Shown here: piece after piece, positions 7,329 to 17,908 of the stretch | Position numbering within the stretch: position 1 is the first letter of the stretch | Layout of the letters: each line of letters begins with the position of its first letter | Assembly (NCBI GenBank): GCA_965198655.1 | Contig: OZ240668.1 | Span: 4,154,001 to 4,218,000 of the forward strand | Reading direction: 5' to 3' | DNA from: Lichenicola sp965198655 | Lineage (GTDB): Bacteria > Pseudomonadota > Alphaproteobacteria > Acetobacterales > Acetobacteraceae | DNA length: 64,000 nt | Notes under the pieces: generated by a model | The model's input: the letters and a program-made list of their open reading frames with translations, nothing else | What the model was told of the DNA's origin: nothing | Databases searched by the model: none | Translations under genes and position numbers: made by a program

Positions 7329-8948
7329 ATGCGTAGCACCCTTGAGGGCATGTCCATGGCATCGGCCGGACAGGTGGTGGATGGTTGCCTGCTGCGACGT
7401 CCCGGATGCGAGGCGTCGCAGCACGGGGTGCGGTCGAGCCGGTCGTCAACGCGTGACCGGCTGGATAGGGCGGCTGCTCGGGGTCACCGTCGATCGGCCC
7501 GGTTGCTCCTGGCGTCGGTCACGCTGCTCGCCTCGGTTCTGGTCTCCGCCCTGGCCCGTGGCGCCAGCCCGACCAACGAGTGGTCGGCGGATGCCGATCG
7601 CGACCTGACGGCGATGCACGACCTGATCCGGGAGAACCATCCGGGGCCGGTCGACGACCAGGACCAGGCGTTCAGGGCCTGGATGGAGGCCGGACCCGGA
7701 ACGCTGCGGGCGCAGGCGGATGCGGCGCGGACGGAGCACGACTACCGGCTGGTGCTGCTGAGCTATGCCAACGGCTTTGCCGATGTCCACCTCGAGGTGC
7801 GGTTCGACCGGCCCGAACGCGAGCTGTGGCCGGGCTTCCTGACCCGCACCGACCGCGTCGGCGGCCCGTCCCGCGTCGTGCTGGTCGAGGATGCGCCGGG
7901 GATCGCGGTGGGCGACGTGCTGGTGGGCTGGGGGGCGGTGAGCGCATCCGACCTGCTGACAGCCCGCGTCCTGCGACCGCTCACCAACCCGAGACAGCTC
8001 CAGCGCCTGGTCCTGACCTCGCCCTGGCTGACCGTGGTGAGCGCGGACGACCGCGACGGCCAGACATCCGGCTGCCGTGTCCGGACCGCCGCCGGCCTGC
8101 GCACGGTTCCGGTCCGCTGGCGGTCGATCGACGAGGCGGCGTTGTCGACCCGGATCGCGCAGGCCAGCGGGATCGCGATACCGGCGCTCGGGCTGCGCCG
8201 GGTCGGCGACGTCTGGCTGGTCTCGCTGCCGTCGTTCACCTGGAGCGGACCGGATGCGGCCCGCATGCAGGCACTGGTCGCCACGCTGCGCGAGCACGCG
8301 CCGGAGCTGCATGCGGCCCGGCACGTCGTGCTCGACCTTCGCGGCAACGGCGGCGGCAACAGCCAGTGGGGTGTCGACGTCGCGGCGGCGCTATGGGGAG
8401 AAGGGACGATCGAGGCGGTCGAGGCGAACGAGGACGACACGGTCGATTGGCGCGTGTCGACGCGCAACCGGGACGCGATACGGGCCGATGCAGCCGACAT
8501 GATGGCCGGAGGCCATCCGGAGGAAGCCGCCGAGTGGACCGGCCTGGCGCGTCGGATGGACCAGGCCCTGCAGGCCGGGCAGCCGCTGCTGCGGGAGGCC
8601 GGGACGCCTCGCCCGGCGACCCCGGCCGGGTCGTCGCCGTTCTCGCACCGCGTCCTGGTGCTGACGGACCCGCACTGCGCGAGCGCCTGCCTCGACTTCG
8701 TCGACCTGCTGGACCGGTTGCCCGGCACCGAGCGGATCGGCCTGCCGACCGGAGCCGACACCGACTACCTCGATCTCGCCACCGCCCCGCTGCCGAGCGG
8801 CCGGGCGAGCCTGGCCTATGCCATGAAGGTGTATCGGCATCGCACGCGTGCGTCGAACGCCGCCTACCAGCCCGTGCTCGCCTGGCCGGGCGGGGCGATG
8901 ACCGACACGTCGGTGAGCCGATGGGTCGACCGCCTGCCGACGGAGTGA
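7329..8948 (+). CDS. S41-family peptidase-like secreted protein
   Basis: About 539 residues from the most upstream ATG. The true start is uncertain because a long charged stretch precedes the hydrophobic export segment at ~58-78, so the start could be internal. The mature part has the tail-specific-protease beta-strand signature ARHVVLDLRGNGGGNSQWG near residue 330-350. Later comes VLVLTDPHCASACLDFVDLL near 440-460, where Ser in CASAC occupies the nucleophile position of S41 enzymes. No PDZ domain is clear, although VGDVLVGWG resembles a PDZ-like turn. Probably a periplasmic processing protease. It converges on the DUF779 gene with an 11-bp gap. Confidence 0.7.
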   Translation: MRSTLEGMSMASAGQVVDGCLLRRPGCEASQHGVRSSRSSTRDRLDRAAARGHRRSARLLLASVTLLASVLVSALARGASPTNEWSADADRDLTAMHDLIRENHPGPVDDQDQAFRAWMEAGPGTLRAQADAARTEHDYRLVLLSYANGFADVHLEVRFDRPERELWPGFLTRTDRVGGPSRVVLVEDAPGIAVGDVLVGWGAVSASDLLTARVLRPLTNPRQLQRLVLTSPWLTVVSADDRDGQTSGCRVRTAAGLRTVPVRWRSIDEAALSTRIAQASGIAIPALGLRRVGDVWLVSLPSFTWSGPDAARMQALVATLREHAPELHAARHVVLDLRGNGGGNSQWGVDVAAALWGEGTIEAVEANEDDTVDWRVSTRNRDAIRADAADMMAGGHPEEAAEWTGLARRMDQALQAGQPLLREAGTPRPATPAGSSPFSHRVLVLTDPHCASACLDFVDLLDRLPGTERIGLPTGADTDYLDLATAPLPSGRASLAYAMKVYRHRTRASNAAYQPVLAWPGGAMTDTSVSRWVDRLPTE

Positions 8949-8959
8949 ACCGGGATCAG

Positions 8960-9358
8960 CTACCGGGGTGCGGAGGCGGCCGCCTGTCCTGGGGAGGCGA
9001 GAAAGGCGGTCTCGGCCTCGGTGAAGACGCGGCCGCGGGTGAGGAAGCGCACGCCTTCGGGGGCTTCGAGCGAGAAGCCGGAGCCGCGGCCGGGGACCAA
9101 ATCGATGATGAGCTGGGTATGCGACCACAGCGCGTGCTGGGCGGCGCCGATGAACACCTCCGAGCCCTCGATGCTGCCGAGATGGACGTCCTGCGCGCCG
9201 GTGCGGAACTCCCCGGCGGGGTAGCACATGGGCGAGGAGCCGTCGCAGCAGCCGCCGGACTGGTGGAACATCAGGGGGCCATGCTGGTCCCGAAGCTGCC
9301 GGATCATCGCCCGCGCCGCGTCGGTGGCGATGACGCGGGAAACTGGGGGTTCGGTCAT
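8960..9358 (-). CDS. DUF779 domain protein
   Basis: A 132-residue DUF779 protein. The family hallmark is visible: a Cys/Gly/His-rich centre (MFHQSGGCCDGSSPMCYPAG) and a DVHLG...W.H.QLIIDL.PGRGSGFSLE segment. The function is not established, but DUF779 genes are habitually found beside NAD-dependent acetaldehyde dehydrogenases. Here it follows one at 9541-11061 on the same strand, 182 bp downstream, as the last gene of the deoxyribose operon. The clustered cysteines suggest metal binding or a redox role (inference). Confidence 0.88.
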   Translation of the reverse strand: MTEPPVSRVIATDAARAMIRQLRDQHGPLMFHQSGGCCDGSSPMCYPAGEFRTGAQDVHLGSIEGSEVFIGAAQHALWSHTQLIIDLVPGRGSGFSLEAPEGVRFLTRGRVFTEAETAFLASPGQAAASAPR

Positions 9359-9540
9359 GACGGCCGCCTAGGCGAGCTGCGGGAATACGCTGTGCTGAGC
9401 GAGAGCGTTCCGTCGCAGCCGCGACGGAACGCGCCCGGCGTGGCGAACGAGAACCGGAGCGGAGCGGCCGTCCGGCCGTGAGCACCGGAAGCGCAGGTCG
9501 CCGCGTCGGATCGCCAGCACAGTAGCATTCCCACCCCGGT

Positions 9541-11061
<1,521 letters not shown>

Positions 11062-11115
11062 GATGCGTGCACTCCCTTGCGCGGATCTCGGGGACGGTCC
11101 GCTTGTTCGATCGAC

Positions 11116-12060
11116 TTATCCTGCGCCCTCTAATGGGGGCTGTTCCAGACAGAAGGCGGTAAACTCGTCGCGGCTGGCGAACGCGGTCTGGGTGCCGGCC
11201 CGGGTCACCGAGTGCGCGGCATACAGCGTCGCCTGGCCAAGGGCGGCGTGCATGTCCTTGTAGACCACGTAGTGGGCGGCGAAGGCGCCGATGAAGGCGT
11301 CGCCGGCGCCGCTGGTGTCCAGCGCCCGCACCCGCACCGGCGGCACGTGCCAGGTCTCGGTGGGCGTGACCAGCAGCGCCCCCTCGGCGCCGAGCGTGAC
11401 CACGATCCGGCCCATGCCGCGGGCGAGCAGGTGGCGCGCCGCCGCCTCGGCCTCGGCGCGGGTCCCGGCCGGCAGGCCGGTCAGGATCGACAGCTCGCTC
11501 TGGTTGGGCATGAAGAACTCGACCGCGGCGATGCGGTCGAGCGACAGCGCCGCGGTGGCGGGGGCAGGGTTGAGCAGCACCGGTTTGCCGTGGGCGTGGG
11601 CCCAGTCGATGGCGTGGTAGACGGTGTCGAGCGGGATCTCGAGCTGCAGCAGGAGGAGGTCGCAGCCGAGCAGGTCGCCGGCCGCCTCATCGACGTCGGC
11701 CGGTAGCAGGTGGTCGTTGGCGCCCTTGACGATCAGGATGATGTTGTCGCCGTTGCCGTCGACGAAGATCGGCGCCACGCCGTTGGAGCTGCCGGGCACG
11801 GCGCGGACGTGGGTGGCGTCGATGCCGAGCCGCGCGAAGTTGCGCAAGCTTTCGGCCCCGAACAGGTCGTCGCCGACCCGGCTGACCATCATGACGTCGG
11901 CGCCCAGCTTCGCCGCCGCGGCCGCCTGGTTGGCGCCCTTGCCGCCGGGGCCGATGGCGAAATGCGGGGCCGCCAGCGTCTCGCCGAGCCGGGGCATGCG
12001 GTCGACGGTGGTGACCAGGTCGACCATGTTGCTGCCGATGACGCCGATCCGAGGGCTCAT
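11116..12060 (-). CDS. PfkB-family sugar kinase, ribokinase-like (predicted deoxyribokinase)
   Basis: A 314-residue PfkB-family kinase that phosphorylates a pentose at O5 with ATP. Both signatures are present: GPGGKGANQAAAAAKLGADV near residue 37, and the C-terminal ALDTSGAGDAFIGAFAAH with the catalytic Asp. The substrate loop reads GSNMVD where E. coli ribokinase has GSINAD. Met12 therefore sits where ribokinase has an Asn that contacts the sugar, as might be expected for a sugar lacking the 2-OH (inference). Its ATG overlaps the stop of the preceding DUF4432 gene by 4 bp. With DeoC and acetaldehyde dehydrogenase in the same operon, 2-deoxyribose is the likely substrate, though ribose cannot be excluded. 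Confidence 0.88.
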   Translation of the reverse strand: MSPRIGVIGSNMVDLVTTVDRMPRLGETLAAPHFAIGPGGKGANQAAAAAKLGADVMMVSRVGDDLFGAESLRNFARLGIDATHVRAVPGSSNGVAPIFVDGNGDNIILIVKGANDHLLPADVDEAAGDLLGCDLLLLQLEIPLDTVYHAIDWAHAHGKPVLLNPAPATAALSLDRIAAVEFFMPNQSELSILTGLPAGTRAEAEAAARHLLARGMGRIVVTLGAEGALLVTPTETWHVPPVRVRALDTSGAGDAFIGAFAAHYVVYKDMHAALGQATLYAAHSVTRAGTQTAFASRDEFTAFCLEQPPLEGAG

Positions 12061-13166
12061 GGGGCGTCTCCATTCCTTGGGGTCAGGGCGGCGATGCGGC
12101 CCGCCATGCGGTCCGCCTCCGCCGCGTCGAGGTGGCCGAGCGTCAGGGCGAACCGGGCTCGGCCATGCGACGGCAGCAGGCGGACGTGGCCCTTGCGCCG
12201 CTCGGCCGCGTAGCCTTCCGGCTCGCAGGTGGACGGCAGCGCGAAGCCGGCGACGCCATTATCGGGGTCGTTCATGATCCAGCGCACGCAATGGGGAAAC
12301 TCGGCCGGGGCGTAGTCGAGGGCGAAGCCGTCGCCCTCGGGGCGGCGCAGCATCAGCGCGGTGCGGCCGGCGGCGTCGGTGCCGAGGCCGGACAGATAGA
12401 ATACCTGCTCGGGATCGTAGCGGTCGGGCTGGTCCAGCACCTCCGTCAGGCCGGGCGACGCGGCCAGCTCGTCGATCAGGTCGAGGTAGTCGGCGTTCGG
12501 CCGGACATGCACCGGCACCGCGCGCCGCACCGACACCGTGTCGGGACGGAAGGGTGCGGGCTGCACGATCCGGCCGCCGGGCACAAAGGCGAAGTTGACG
12601 TGCGCCATGTACATCAGCTCCATCGGCCGTCCGGAGCGGTTCTCGACCGACAGCGACAGGTCGAACAGCGCGGAGTCCTGCCGCAGGGTGACGCTGGGAT
12701 GGGCACGGTAGTGCGGGCCGAAGCCGACCACGTGATGGCGCTCGCTAGTGACGCGCAAGGCGAGCATGCCGTCCTGTTGCAGCAGCTCCAGGGACGCGCT
12801 GCGCATGGCGGCGCACGGGAACTCGCCGTGCGCGGCATGGTCGTCCTCGGCGGACGGGACGCCGTTGCGCAGCAGGCCGCTGTGGAAGGCGAAGCAGCCA
12901 TAGGTGCCGGCGATGGTGTCGGACGGCAGCGGCATGTCGAAGCCGCTGCGCATGGCGAGGTCCACTCCGTCGAAGCGGGCGTCCCAGATCATCTGGCCGA
13001 ACCAGGGCAGGATCACCAGCGCGCCGCGCCGGTTGCGCAGGCGCAAGCCGGCGATGCCGCTCGGGTAACGGAATAGGGCGGCGGACAGCTCGCCCGCGTC
13101 CAGCACCGGGCGGTCGGCCTCCGTCAGGCCGTCGGCGTGCAACGGGATCGTGCAGAGCAGGCGCAT
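12057..13166 (-). CDS. DUF4432 family protein, aldose-1-epimerase fold
   Basis: A 369-residue member of the DUF4432 galactose-mutarotase-like superfamily. Visible are LRNRRGALVILPWFGQMIWD, TYGCFAFHSGLL, HVVGFGPHYRAHPSVTLR, the sugar-binding LMYMAHVNFAFVPGG and the C-terminal AFALPSTCEPEGY. These proteins sit in sugar operons and are thought to interconvert anomers. Deoxyribose operons of enterobacteria carry an analogous mutarotase-like gene (deoX). It is translationally coupled to the kinase gene downstream (4-bp overlap) and lies 2 bp from the permease gene upstream. Confidence 0.85.
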   Translation of the reverse strand: MRLLCTIPLHADGLTEADRPVLDAGELSAALFRYPSGIAGLRLRNRRGALVILPWFGQMIWDARFDGVDLAMRSGFDMPLPSDTIAGTYGCFAFHSGLLRNGVPSAEDDHAAHGEFPCAAMRSASLELLQQDGMLALRVTSERHHVVGFGPHYRAHPSVTLRQDSALFDLSLSVENRSGRPMELMYMAHVNFAFVPGGRIVQPAPFRPDTVSVRRAVPVHVRPNADYLDLIDELAASPGLTEVLDQPDRYDPEQVFYLSGLGTDAAGRTALMLRRPEGDGFALDYAPAEFPHCVRWIMNDPDNGVAGFALPSTCEPEGYAAERRKGHVRLLPSHGRARFALTLGHLDAAEADRMAGRIAALTPRNGDAP

Positions 13167-13168
13167 GG

Positions 13169-14191
13169 TCAGCGGGTCCGTGTGCGGAGCGCGTTGAGCG
13201 CGATCGACAGCAGCAGGAACGCCCCCCAGATGAAGTCGACCAGGAAGTTGCTGAACCGCATCAGCTGCAGCCCCGAGGAGAGCAGCATCAGCGCCAGCAA
13301 GGCGAGCGCGATGCCGGGCACCGAGCCGCGGCCGCCGGCCGGGTTGGTGCCGCCGAGGACGGCGATCAGCACCGCCTGCAACAGGTAGGACACGCCGTAG
13401 TCGGACTTGGCGGCGTTGGTGCGGCCGGACAGGATGATGCCGGCCAGGCTGGCGAGCACGCCGCTCAGCACGTAGGACAGGAACACGGTGCGCGCGGTCC
13501 GAAGCCCCGCGAAGCGGGCGGCGCGCGCGCTGGTGCCGATCAGCTTGAGCGAGATGCCGAACGGCGTGCGGGTCAGCATCAGCGCCACCAGCGCCGCGGC
13601 GACGAGGAACACCACGAGTGGCACCGCGACGCCGGCCATCGTGCCGTTACCGATCGCGCCCCACAGCATCGGATAGCCGACGATGGCGGGGCCGCCGGTC
13701 AGCACCACGGCGATGCCGGTATAGACCTGGCCGGTGCCGATGGTGGCGAGGATCGGCGTGATGCGCGCGCGCGCGATCAGCAGGCCGTTGACGGCGCCGC
13801 CGAGCAGGCCGGTGGCGAGGGCCAGCAGGATGCCGAGCAGCACCGGACCGGCCGTCATGTGCATCAGCGCGGGACCGCGCTCGCCGCCATAGGCGTGGAA
13901 GAACAGCCCTGCCAGGATGCCGGACAGGTTGGCGATGCCGATCACCGACAGGTCGATGCCGCCGGTCAGCATCGCCAGCATCATGGCGATCGACAGCAGG
14001 CCGAGCTCCGGCGCCACGTAGGTGATGGACTCGAACACGTAGGGGCGCAGGAACTTGTGCGGATCGAGCGCCGACATGACGGCGAAGATCAGCGCGATCA
14101 GCAGCAGGAGCTGCAGCAGCGCCGGGTCCGGGCGCCACAAGCGCGGCCGTGGTGCTGCGGGTGCGGTGGCGGGCGGCACGGTGGTGCTCAT
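13169..14191 (-). CDS. Sugar ABC transporter permease, second subunit (BPD_transp_2)
   Basis: A 340-residue polytopic inner-membrane permease of the RbsC/LsrD/RhaQ class. It has about 9-10 hydrophobic spans and the loop signature LTGGIDLSVIGIANLSGILA near residue 75. A second family mark is ANFVLSYVLSGVLASLAGII-like sequence near 240. The ATG overlaps the end of the preceding permease gene by 4 bp, so the two are probably co-translated and form a heterodimer. Confidence 0.93.
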   Translation of the reverse strand: MSTTVPPATAPAAPRPRLWRPDPALLQLLLLIALIFAVMSALDPHKFLRPYVFESITYVAPELGLLSIAMMLAMLTGGIDLSVIGIANLSGILAGLFFHAYGGERGPALMHMTAGPVLLGILLALATGLLGGAVNGLLIARARITPILATIGTGQVYTGIAVVLTGGPAIVGYPMLWGAIGNGTMAGVAVPLVVFLVAAALVALMLTRTPFGISLKLIGTSARAARFAGLRTARTVFLSYVLSGVLASLAGIILSGRTNAAKSDYGVSYLLQAVLIAVLGGTNPAGGRGSVPGIALALLALMLLSSGLQLMRFSNFLVDFIWGAFLLLSIALNALRTRTR

Positions 14192-15204
14192 GCGCCGCGC
14201 CTGCCGCGGTCGCGCCAGGCGGTGAAGCCGGCGGCGAGGATCACCACCAGGCCCACCACGATGCGTTGCCAGGTGGTGTCGATGTGCATGACGATCAGGC
14301 TGTTGGTCAGCATGACCAGGGTGAACACGCCGAGCATGGTGCCGAGCACGCTGCCGCGGCCGCCGAAGATGCTGACGCCGCCCAGCACCACCGCGGCGAT
14401 CACGTCGATCTCGGTGCCGGCAAGGTCGTGTGGGTTGGCGATCCAGATCATGGACGCGTGCAGCAGGCCGGCGAAGCCTGCGAGGGCGCCGGCCAGGCCA
14501 TAGATGAAGAGGGTGGTGCCGCGCACGCTGAACCCGGCCCGCCTGGCGGCCTCCTCGCCGCCGCCCAGCGCGTAGATGGAGCGGCCGATCAGGGTGTGGC
14601 GCAGCACGAGGTGCACGCCGAGTGCGAGCAGGAGGTAGACCAGCACCATCGCCGACAGCTCGGCGGGCTGGCCGCCGCCGCCGACGCGCAGCAGGTCGGT
14701 GCGGGCGAAGGCGATCAGCGCGGGCGGCATCTGGTCGATGTTGATCTGGCTGGCGCTGACCGCGCCGAGCAGGAGGCCGCGCACCGCGGTGCCGGTGCCG
14801 AGCGTCACGATCAGCGGGATCATGCGCAGGCCGTGCACGAACACGGCGTTGACGAGGCCGAGCACGAGGCCGATGGCGGTGGAGGCGAGGAAGGGCAGCA
14901 GCACGCCGTCAAAGGGGAGGGCCACCATCGCCTTGATGGTGAGGTACATGGCGGCGATGGCGAAGGCGGGGAACGACACGTCGATGCCGCCGGACAGCAT
15001 CACCACCATGACGCCCAGCGCCAGGATGCCGGTGATGACGTTGGCGCGCAGCAGGCTGAACAGGTTGGCCCAGTTCCAGAACGCCGGGTTGACCGTGCCG
15101 ATCGCCAGCATTGCCAGCAGCGCCACCGCGGCGACCGCGAGCTCGGGGCGGCGCAGCAGCGGACGGAGCGCCGCGAGGCGGGACGGGGCGGCGGCGGCGC
15201 TCAT
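14188..15204 (-). CDS. Sugar ABC transporter permease, first subunit (BPD_transp_2)
   Basis: A 338-residue partner permease of the RbsC/LsrC/RhaP class. The hallmark loop VVMLSGGIDVSFPAFAIAAM lies near residue 70. Repeated hydrophobic spans follow, with the cytoplasmic coupling region YALGGGEEAARRAGFSVRGT. It lies 10 bp downstream of the ATPase gene. The transporter has two distinct permeases rather than one RbsC-like homodimer, as in the LsrCD and RhaPQ systems. Confidence 0.93.
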   Translation of the reverse strand: MSAAAAPSRLAALRPLLRRPELAVAAVALLAMLAIGTVNPAFWNWANLFSLLRANVITGILALGVMVVMLSGGIDVSFPAFAIAAMYLTIKAMVALPFDGVLLPFLASTAIGLVLGLVNAVFVHGLRMIPLIVTLGTGTAVRGLLLGAVSASQINIDQMPPALIAFARTDLLRVGGGGQPAELSAMVLVYLLLALGVHLVLRHTLIGRSIYALGGGEEAARRAGFSVRGTTLFIYGLAGALAGFAGLLHASMIWIANPHDLAGTEIDVIAAVVLGGVSIFGGRGSVLGTMLGVFTLVMLTNSLIVMHIDTTWQRIVVGLVVILAAGFTAWRDRGRRGA

Positions 15205-15214
15205 GCCAAGGTTC

Positions 15215-16738
15215 TCACGCCAGCGCCCTCAGGCGGTCGGACAGGTCGCGCTCGCGCTGCGCGACCGGGCCCTCGCCGGGCAGCTCGGCGACCAGGCGAC
15301 CGCGATGCATCACCAGGATGCGGTTGCAGTTGGCGGCGAGCTCGGGAAGGTCGTCGGAGATCATCAGCACGCCGAGGCCGCGCTCCCGTGCCAGGTTGCG
15401 TATGGTGGCGTGGATGCCGGCCTTGGAGCCGACGTCGACGCCGACGGTGGGGCCGTTCAGGATCAGCAGGCGCGGCTGCTGCAGCAGCCAGCGGCCGATC
15501 ACCACGCGCTGCTGGTTGCCGCCTGAGAGCTGCGTCACCGGGCGGTCGCCGGTGGGGGTGGCGATCGCCATGGCGCGTATGGTGTCGGCGGCGGCGGAGG
15601 CGGCGGCGCGGGAGCGTAGCAGGCCGAACCGGCTGAGGCGCCCGAGCGAGGTCGCGACGATGTTGCGGTCGATGGTCTCGGGCAGGAACAGGCCTTCGGT
15701 CAGCCGGTCCTCCGGCACGTAGGCGATGCGTTGCGCGACCGCGCGCTGCACGCTGTCGAGGCGGACCGGCGCGCCGTCGAGGCGGATCGTGCCGCGGTAC
15801 TGCGGACGCATGCCGAACAGCGCCAGCGCGAGCTCGGTGCGGCCGGAGCCGAGCAGGCCGGAGACGCCGACGATCTCGCCCGGCAGCAGGCGCAGCGAGA
15901 TGTCGTCGAGCTCGTCCGGGACGCTCAGGCGGTCCAGCTCCAGCAGCGGCGTCGCTGCGGTGCCAGGACTGGAGCCGGGCTGCCAGACATAGGGCGCCTC
16001 GGCGATGTCGCTGCCGGTCATGGCGCGGGTGATGGCGGCCTCGTCGAACTCGGCGATCGGGCCGGCGGCGACCACGCGGCCTGAGCGCAGCACCGTGAGC
16101 CGCTCGCTGATGTCCAGCATCTCGCGCATCTTGTGGCTGACGAACAGCACCGCGATGCCGCGTGACTGGATGTCGCGCACCACGCCGAACAGGGTGGCGA
16201 CCTCGCGTCCGGTGAGCGCCGTGGTCGGCTCGTCCATGATCAGCAGGCGCGGGTCGGCCATCAGCGCGCGGGCGATGGCGACCAGCTGGCGTCCGGAGGT
16301 GGGCAGGCTGTCCACGGTGGCGTCGAGGTCGAGATGCACGCCGAGGCGGGCGACCGCGGCCTCGGCATGGGCACGCATGCGGCGCCAGTTCACCACCCGC
16401 CTGCGCGCGCGCAGCTCGGCGCCGATCGCGAGGTTCTCGACCACGGTCAGGTTCCCGAACAAGGAGAAGTCCTGGTAGATCACCTGCACGCCGAGCGCGA
16501 TCGCCTGCCTGGGCGTCATGTCCGCGACCGGGACGCCGTCGACCAGCATCGTGCCGCGGTCGACGGCGTTGATGCCGGACACCACCTTGATCAGCGTCGA
16601 CTTGCCCGAGCCGTTCTCGCCGGCCAGGCAGTGGATCTCGCCACGGCCGATCGACAAGGAAACACCGTCGAGCGCGCGCACCCCGGCGAAGTGCCGGGCG
16701 ACGTCGCGCAGTTCCAGCAGCGGTGCGGTGGCGGACAT
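15215..16738 (-). CDS. Sugar ABC transporter ATP-binding protein, tandem NBD (RbsA/LsrA type)
   Basis: 507 residues with two ATP-binding cassettes. The first has Walker A GENGSGKSTLIKV near residue 40, a signature region at LPTSGRQLVAIARALM, and Walker B LLIMDEP. The second has a degenerate P-loop GLLGSGRTELALALFG, signature LSGGNQQRVVIGRWLL and Walker B LLILNGPTVGVDVGSK. Asn-Gly replaces the usual Asp-Glu in the second Walker B, so only one site is likely to be fully catalytic, as in many carbohydrate CUT2 ATPases. It drives uptake with the two permeases and the binding protein. Confidence 0.93.
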   Translation of the reverse strand: MSATAPLLELRDVARHFAGVRALDGVSLSIGRGEIHCLAGENGSGKSTLIKVVSGINAVDRGTMLVDGVPVADMTPRQAIALGVQVIYQDFSLFGNLTVVENLAIGAELRARRRVVNWRRMRAHAEAAVARLGVHLDLDATVDSLPTSGRQLVAIARALMADPRLLIMDEPTTALTGREVATLFGVVRDIQSRGIAVLFVSHKMREMLDISERLTVLRSGRVVAAGPIAEFDEAAITRAMTGSDIAEAPYVWQPGSSPGTAATPLLELDRLSVPDELDDISLRLLPGEIVGVSGLLGSGRTELALALFGMRPQYRGTIRLDGAPVRLDSVQRAVAQRIAYVPEDRLTEGLFLPETIDRNIVATSLGRLSRFGLLRSRAAASAAADTIRAMAIATPTGDRPVTQLSGGNQQRVVIGRWLLQQPRLLILNGPTVGVDVGSKAGIHATIRNLARERGLGVLMISDDLPELAANCNRILVMHRGRLVAELPGEGPVAQRERDLSDRLRALA

Positions 16739-16762
16739 GGTCGGGATGCGCGCGAACGGGAG

Positions 16763-17821
16763 CTAGAAGTTGTACTCGCCCATGTTCGCCTTGGTGACGC
16801 CGACCCAGCCATGGCCGAACAGCACGTTGGGTCGGTGGGGGTCGTTGGCGGCGAGCTTGTCGTAGCCGGGAAGGCCAAGGTCGAGGCCGGGGGTGATCGG
16901 GTGCTTGGCCAGTGCCATCACCGCCAGGATGTTCATGGCGTAGCCGGCGGTGGCCGGGTCCCAGAACTGGATGTAGTCGATGTCGCCGTCCTTGAGGTAC
17001 TGGCCGGCGACGGACACCAGGCCGGTGCCGGAGAAGAACAAGTGGCCCTTCAGCCCGCGCTCGGCGATCAGCCGGCCGGCACCGGCGGAGGTCGGCATCG
17101 GCGCGCCCAGGATGCCGCGCAGGGTCGGATAGGTGGTCAGGATCTCCTTGAGCTTGTTGTAGTCGGTGGTGGCGTCGTCATAGGTCTCGATGCGCTTCGT
17201 CACCTGCGTCATCTTCGGGAAGTTGGCCTTCTGGTAGGCGACCGCGCCGTCGATCCACTCGTTCTGCGAGGTCGAGGTCAGGCTGCCGACGGTGGCGACG
17301 TAGCCGCCCTCGCCGTTCATCTGCGCGCCCAGGTTCTGCATCAGCTTGGCGCCGTAGGCGTGGTTGTCGAACGCCTCGATGTCGTAGTCGGTAGCCTGCA
17401 GGTTGGAGGCCTCGTGCGACACCACCACGATGCCGCGGTCGCGCGCCTTCTGCAGCACCGGCTCCACCGCCTCGACCGAGAACGGAACGATGCAGATGGC
17501 GTCCACGCCCTGCGCGATCAGGCTTTCGACGATCTGCACCTGGGCGGCGGCGTCGGCCTGGCTCGGCCCCACCATCCAGGTGTCGTGGCCCTGGTCGGCC
17601 CCGAACTGCTTCACGCCGACGCGCATGCGGTCGAACCAGGCGATGCCGTCCACCTTTACCACGGTGGCAATCGAGTACTTCTTGGTCGACTTCGCGGTGA
17701 TGCTGCCTGGCACTTTGGCGGCGTCCACCGCGGCGGCCAGCGCGGGTGCGATGCCGGCCATCAGCGCCGCCGTGCCGGCGGAAGCGAGCAGCGAGAAGCG
17801 GCGTCGCGTGATCTGGATCAT
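16763..17821 (-). CDS. Periplasmic sugar-binding protein, LsrB/RhaS-like
   Basis: A 352-residue type I periplasmic binding protein. The N-terminus has a twin-arginine-like export signal (RRRFSLLASAGTAALMAG, cleavage near AALA/AA). The mature part reads YSIATVVKVDGIAWFDRMRV, AAAQVQIVESLIAQGVDAIC and VVSHEASNLQATDYDIEAFD, the pattern of AI-2- and rhamnose-binding proteins. Automated names such as 'autoinducer-2 binding' should be treated with care: no lsrK, lsrF or lsrG is present, whereas deoC, a kinase and acetaldehyde dehydrogenase are. The ligand is therefore more likely deoxyribose or a related pentose. Confidence 0.88.
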   Translation of the reverse strand: MIQITRRRFSLLASAGTAALMAGIAPALAAAVDAAKVPGSITAKSTKKYSIATVVKVDGIAWFDRMRVGVKQFGADQGHDTWMVGPSQADAAAQVQIVESLIAQGVDAICIVPFSVEAVEPVLQKARDRGIVVVSHEASNLQATDYDIEAFDNHAYGAKLMQNLGAQMNGEGGYVATVGSLTSTSQNEWIDGAVAYQKANFPKMTQVTKRIETYDDATTDYNKLKEILTTYPTLRGILGAPMPTSAGAGRLIAERGLKGHLFFSGTGLVSVAGQYLKDGDIDYIQFWDPATAGYAMNILAVMALAKHPITPGLDLGLPGYDKLAANDPHRPNVLFGHGWVGVTKANMGEYNF

Positions 17822-17908
17822 GTTCGATCTCCCTGTCGGCTGCCGGCTTGGGGGGAATAGTTGCCGTGCTTGGCCATTGCCTGGTCTAGGCCCGTGAGGT
17901 GTCGCGTG

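Noticed and set aside
16763..17821. AI-2 (Lsr) quorum-sensing uptake system
   Set aside because: The binding protein is LsrB-like, but no lsrK/F/G/R is present, while deoC, a kinase and acetaldehyde dehydrogenase point to a pentose.
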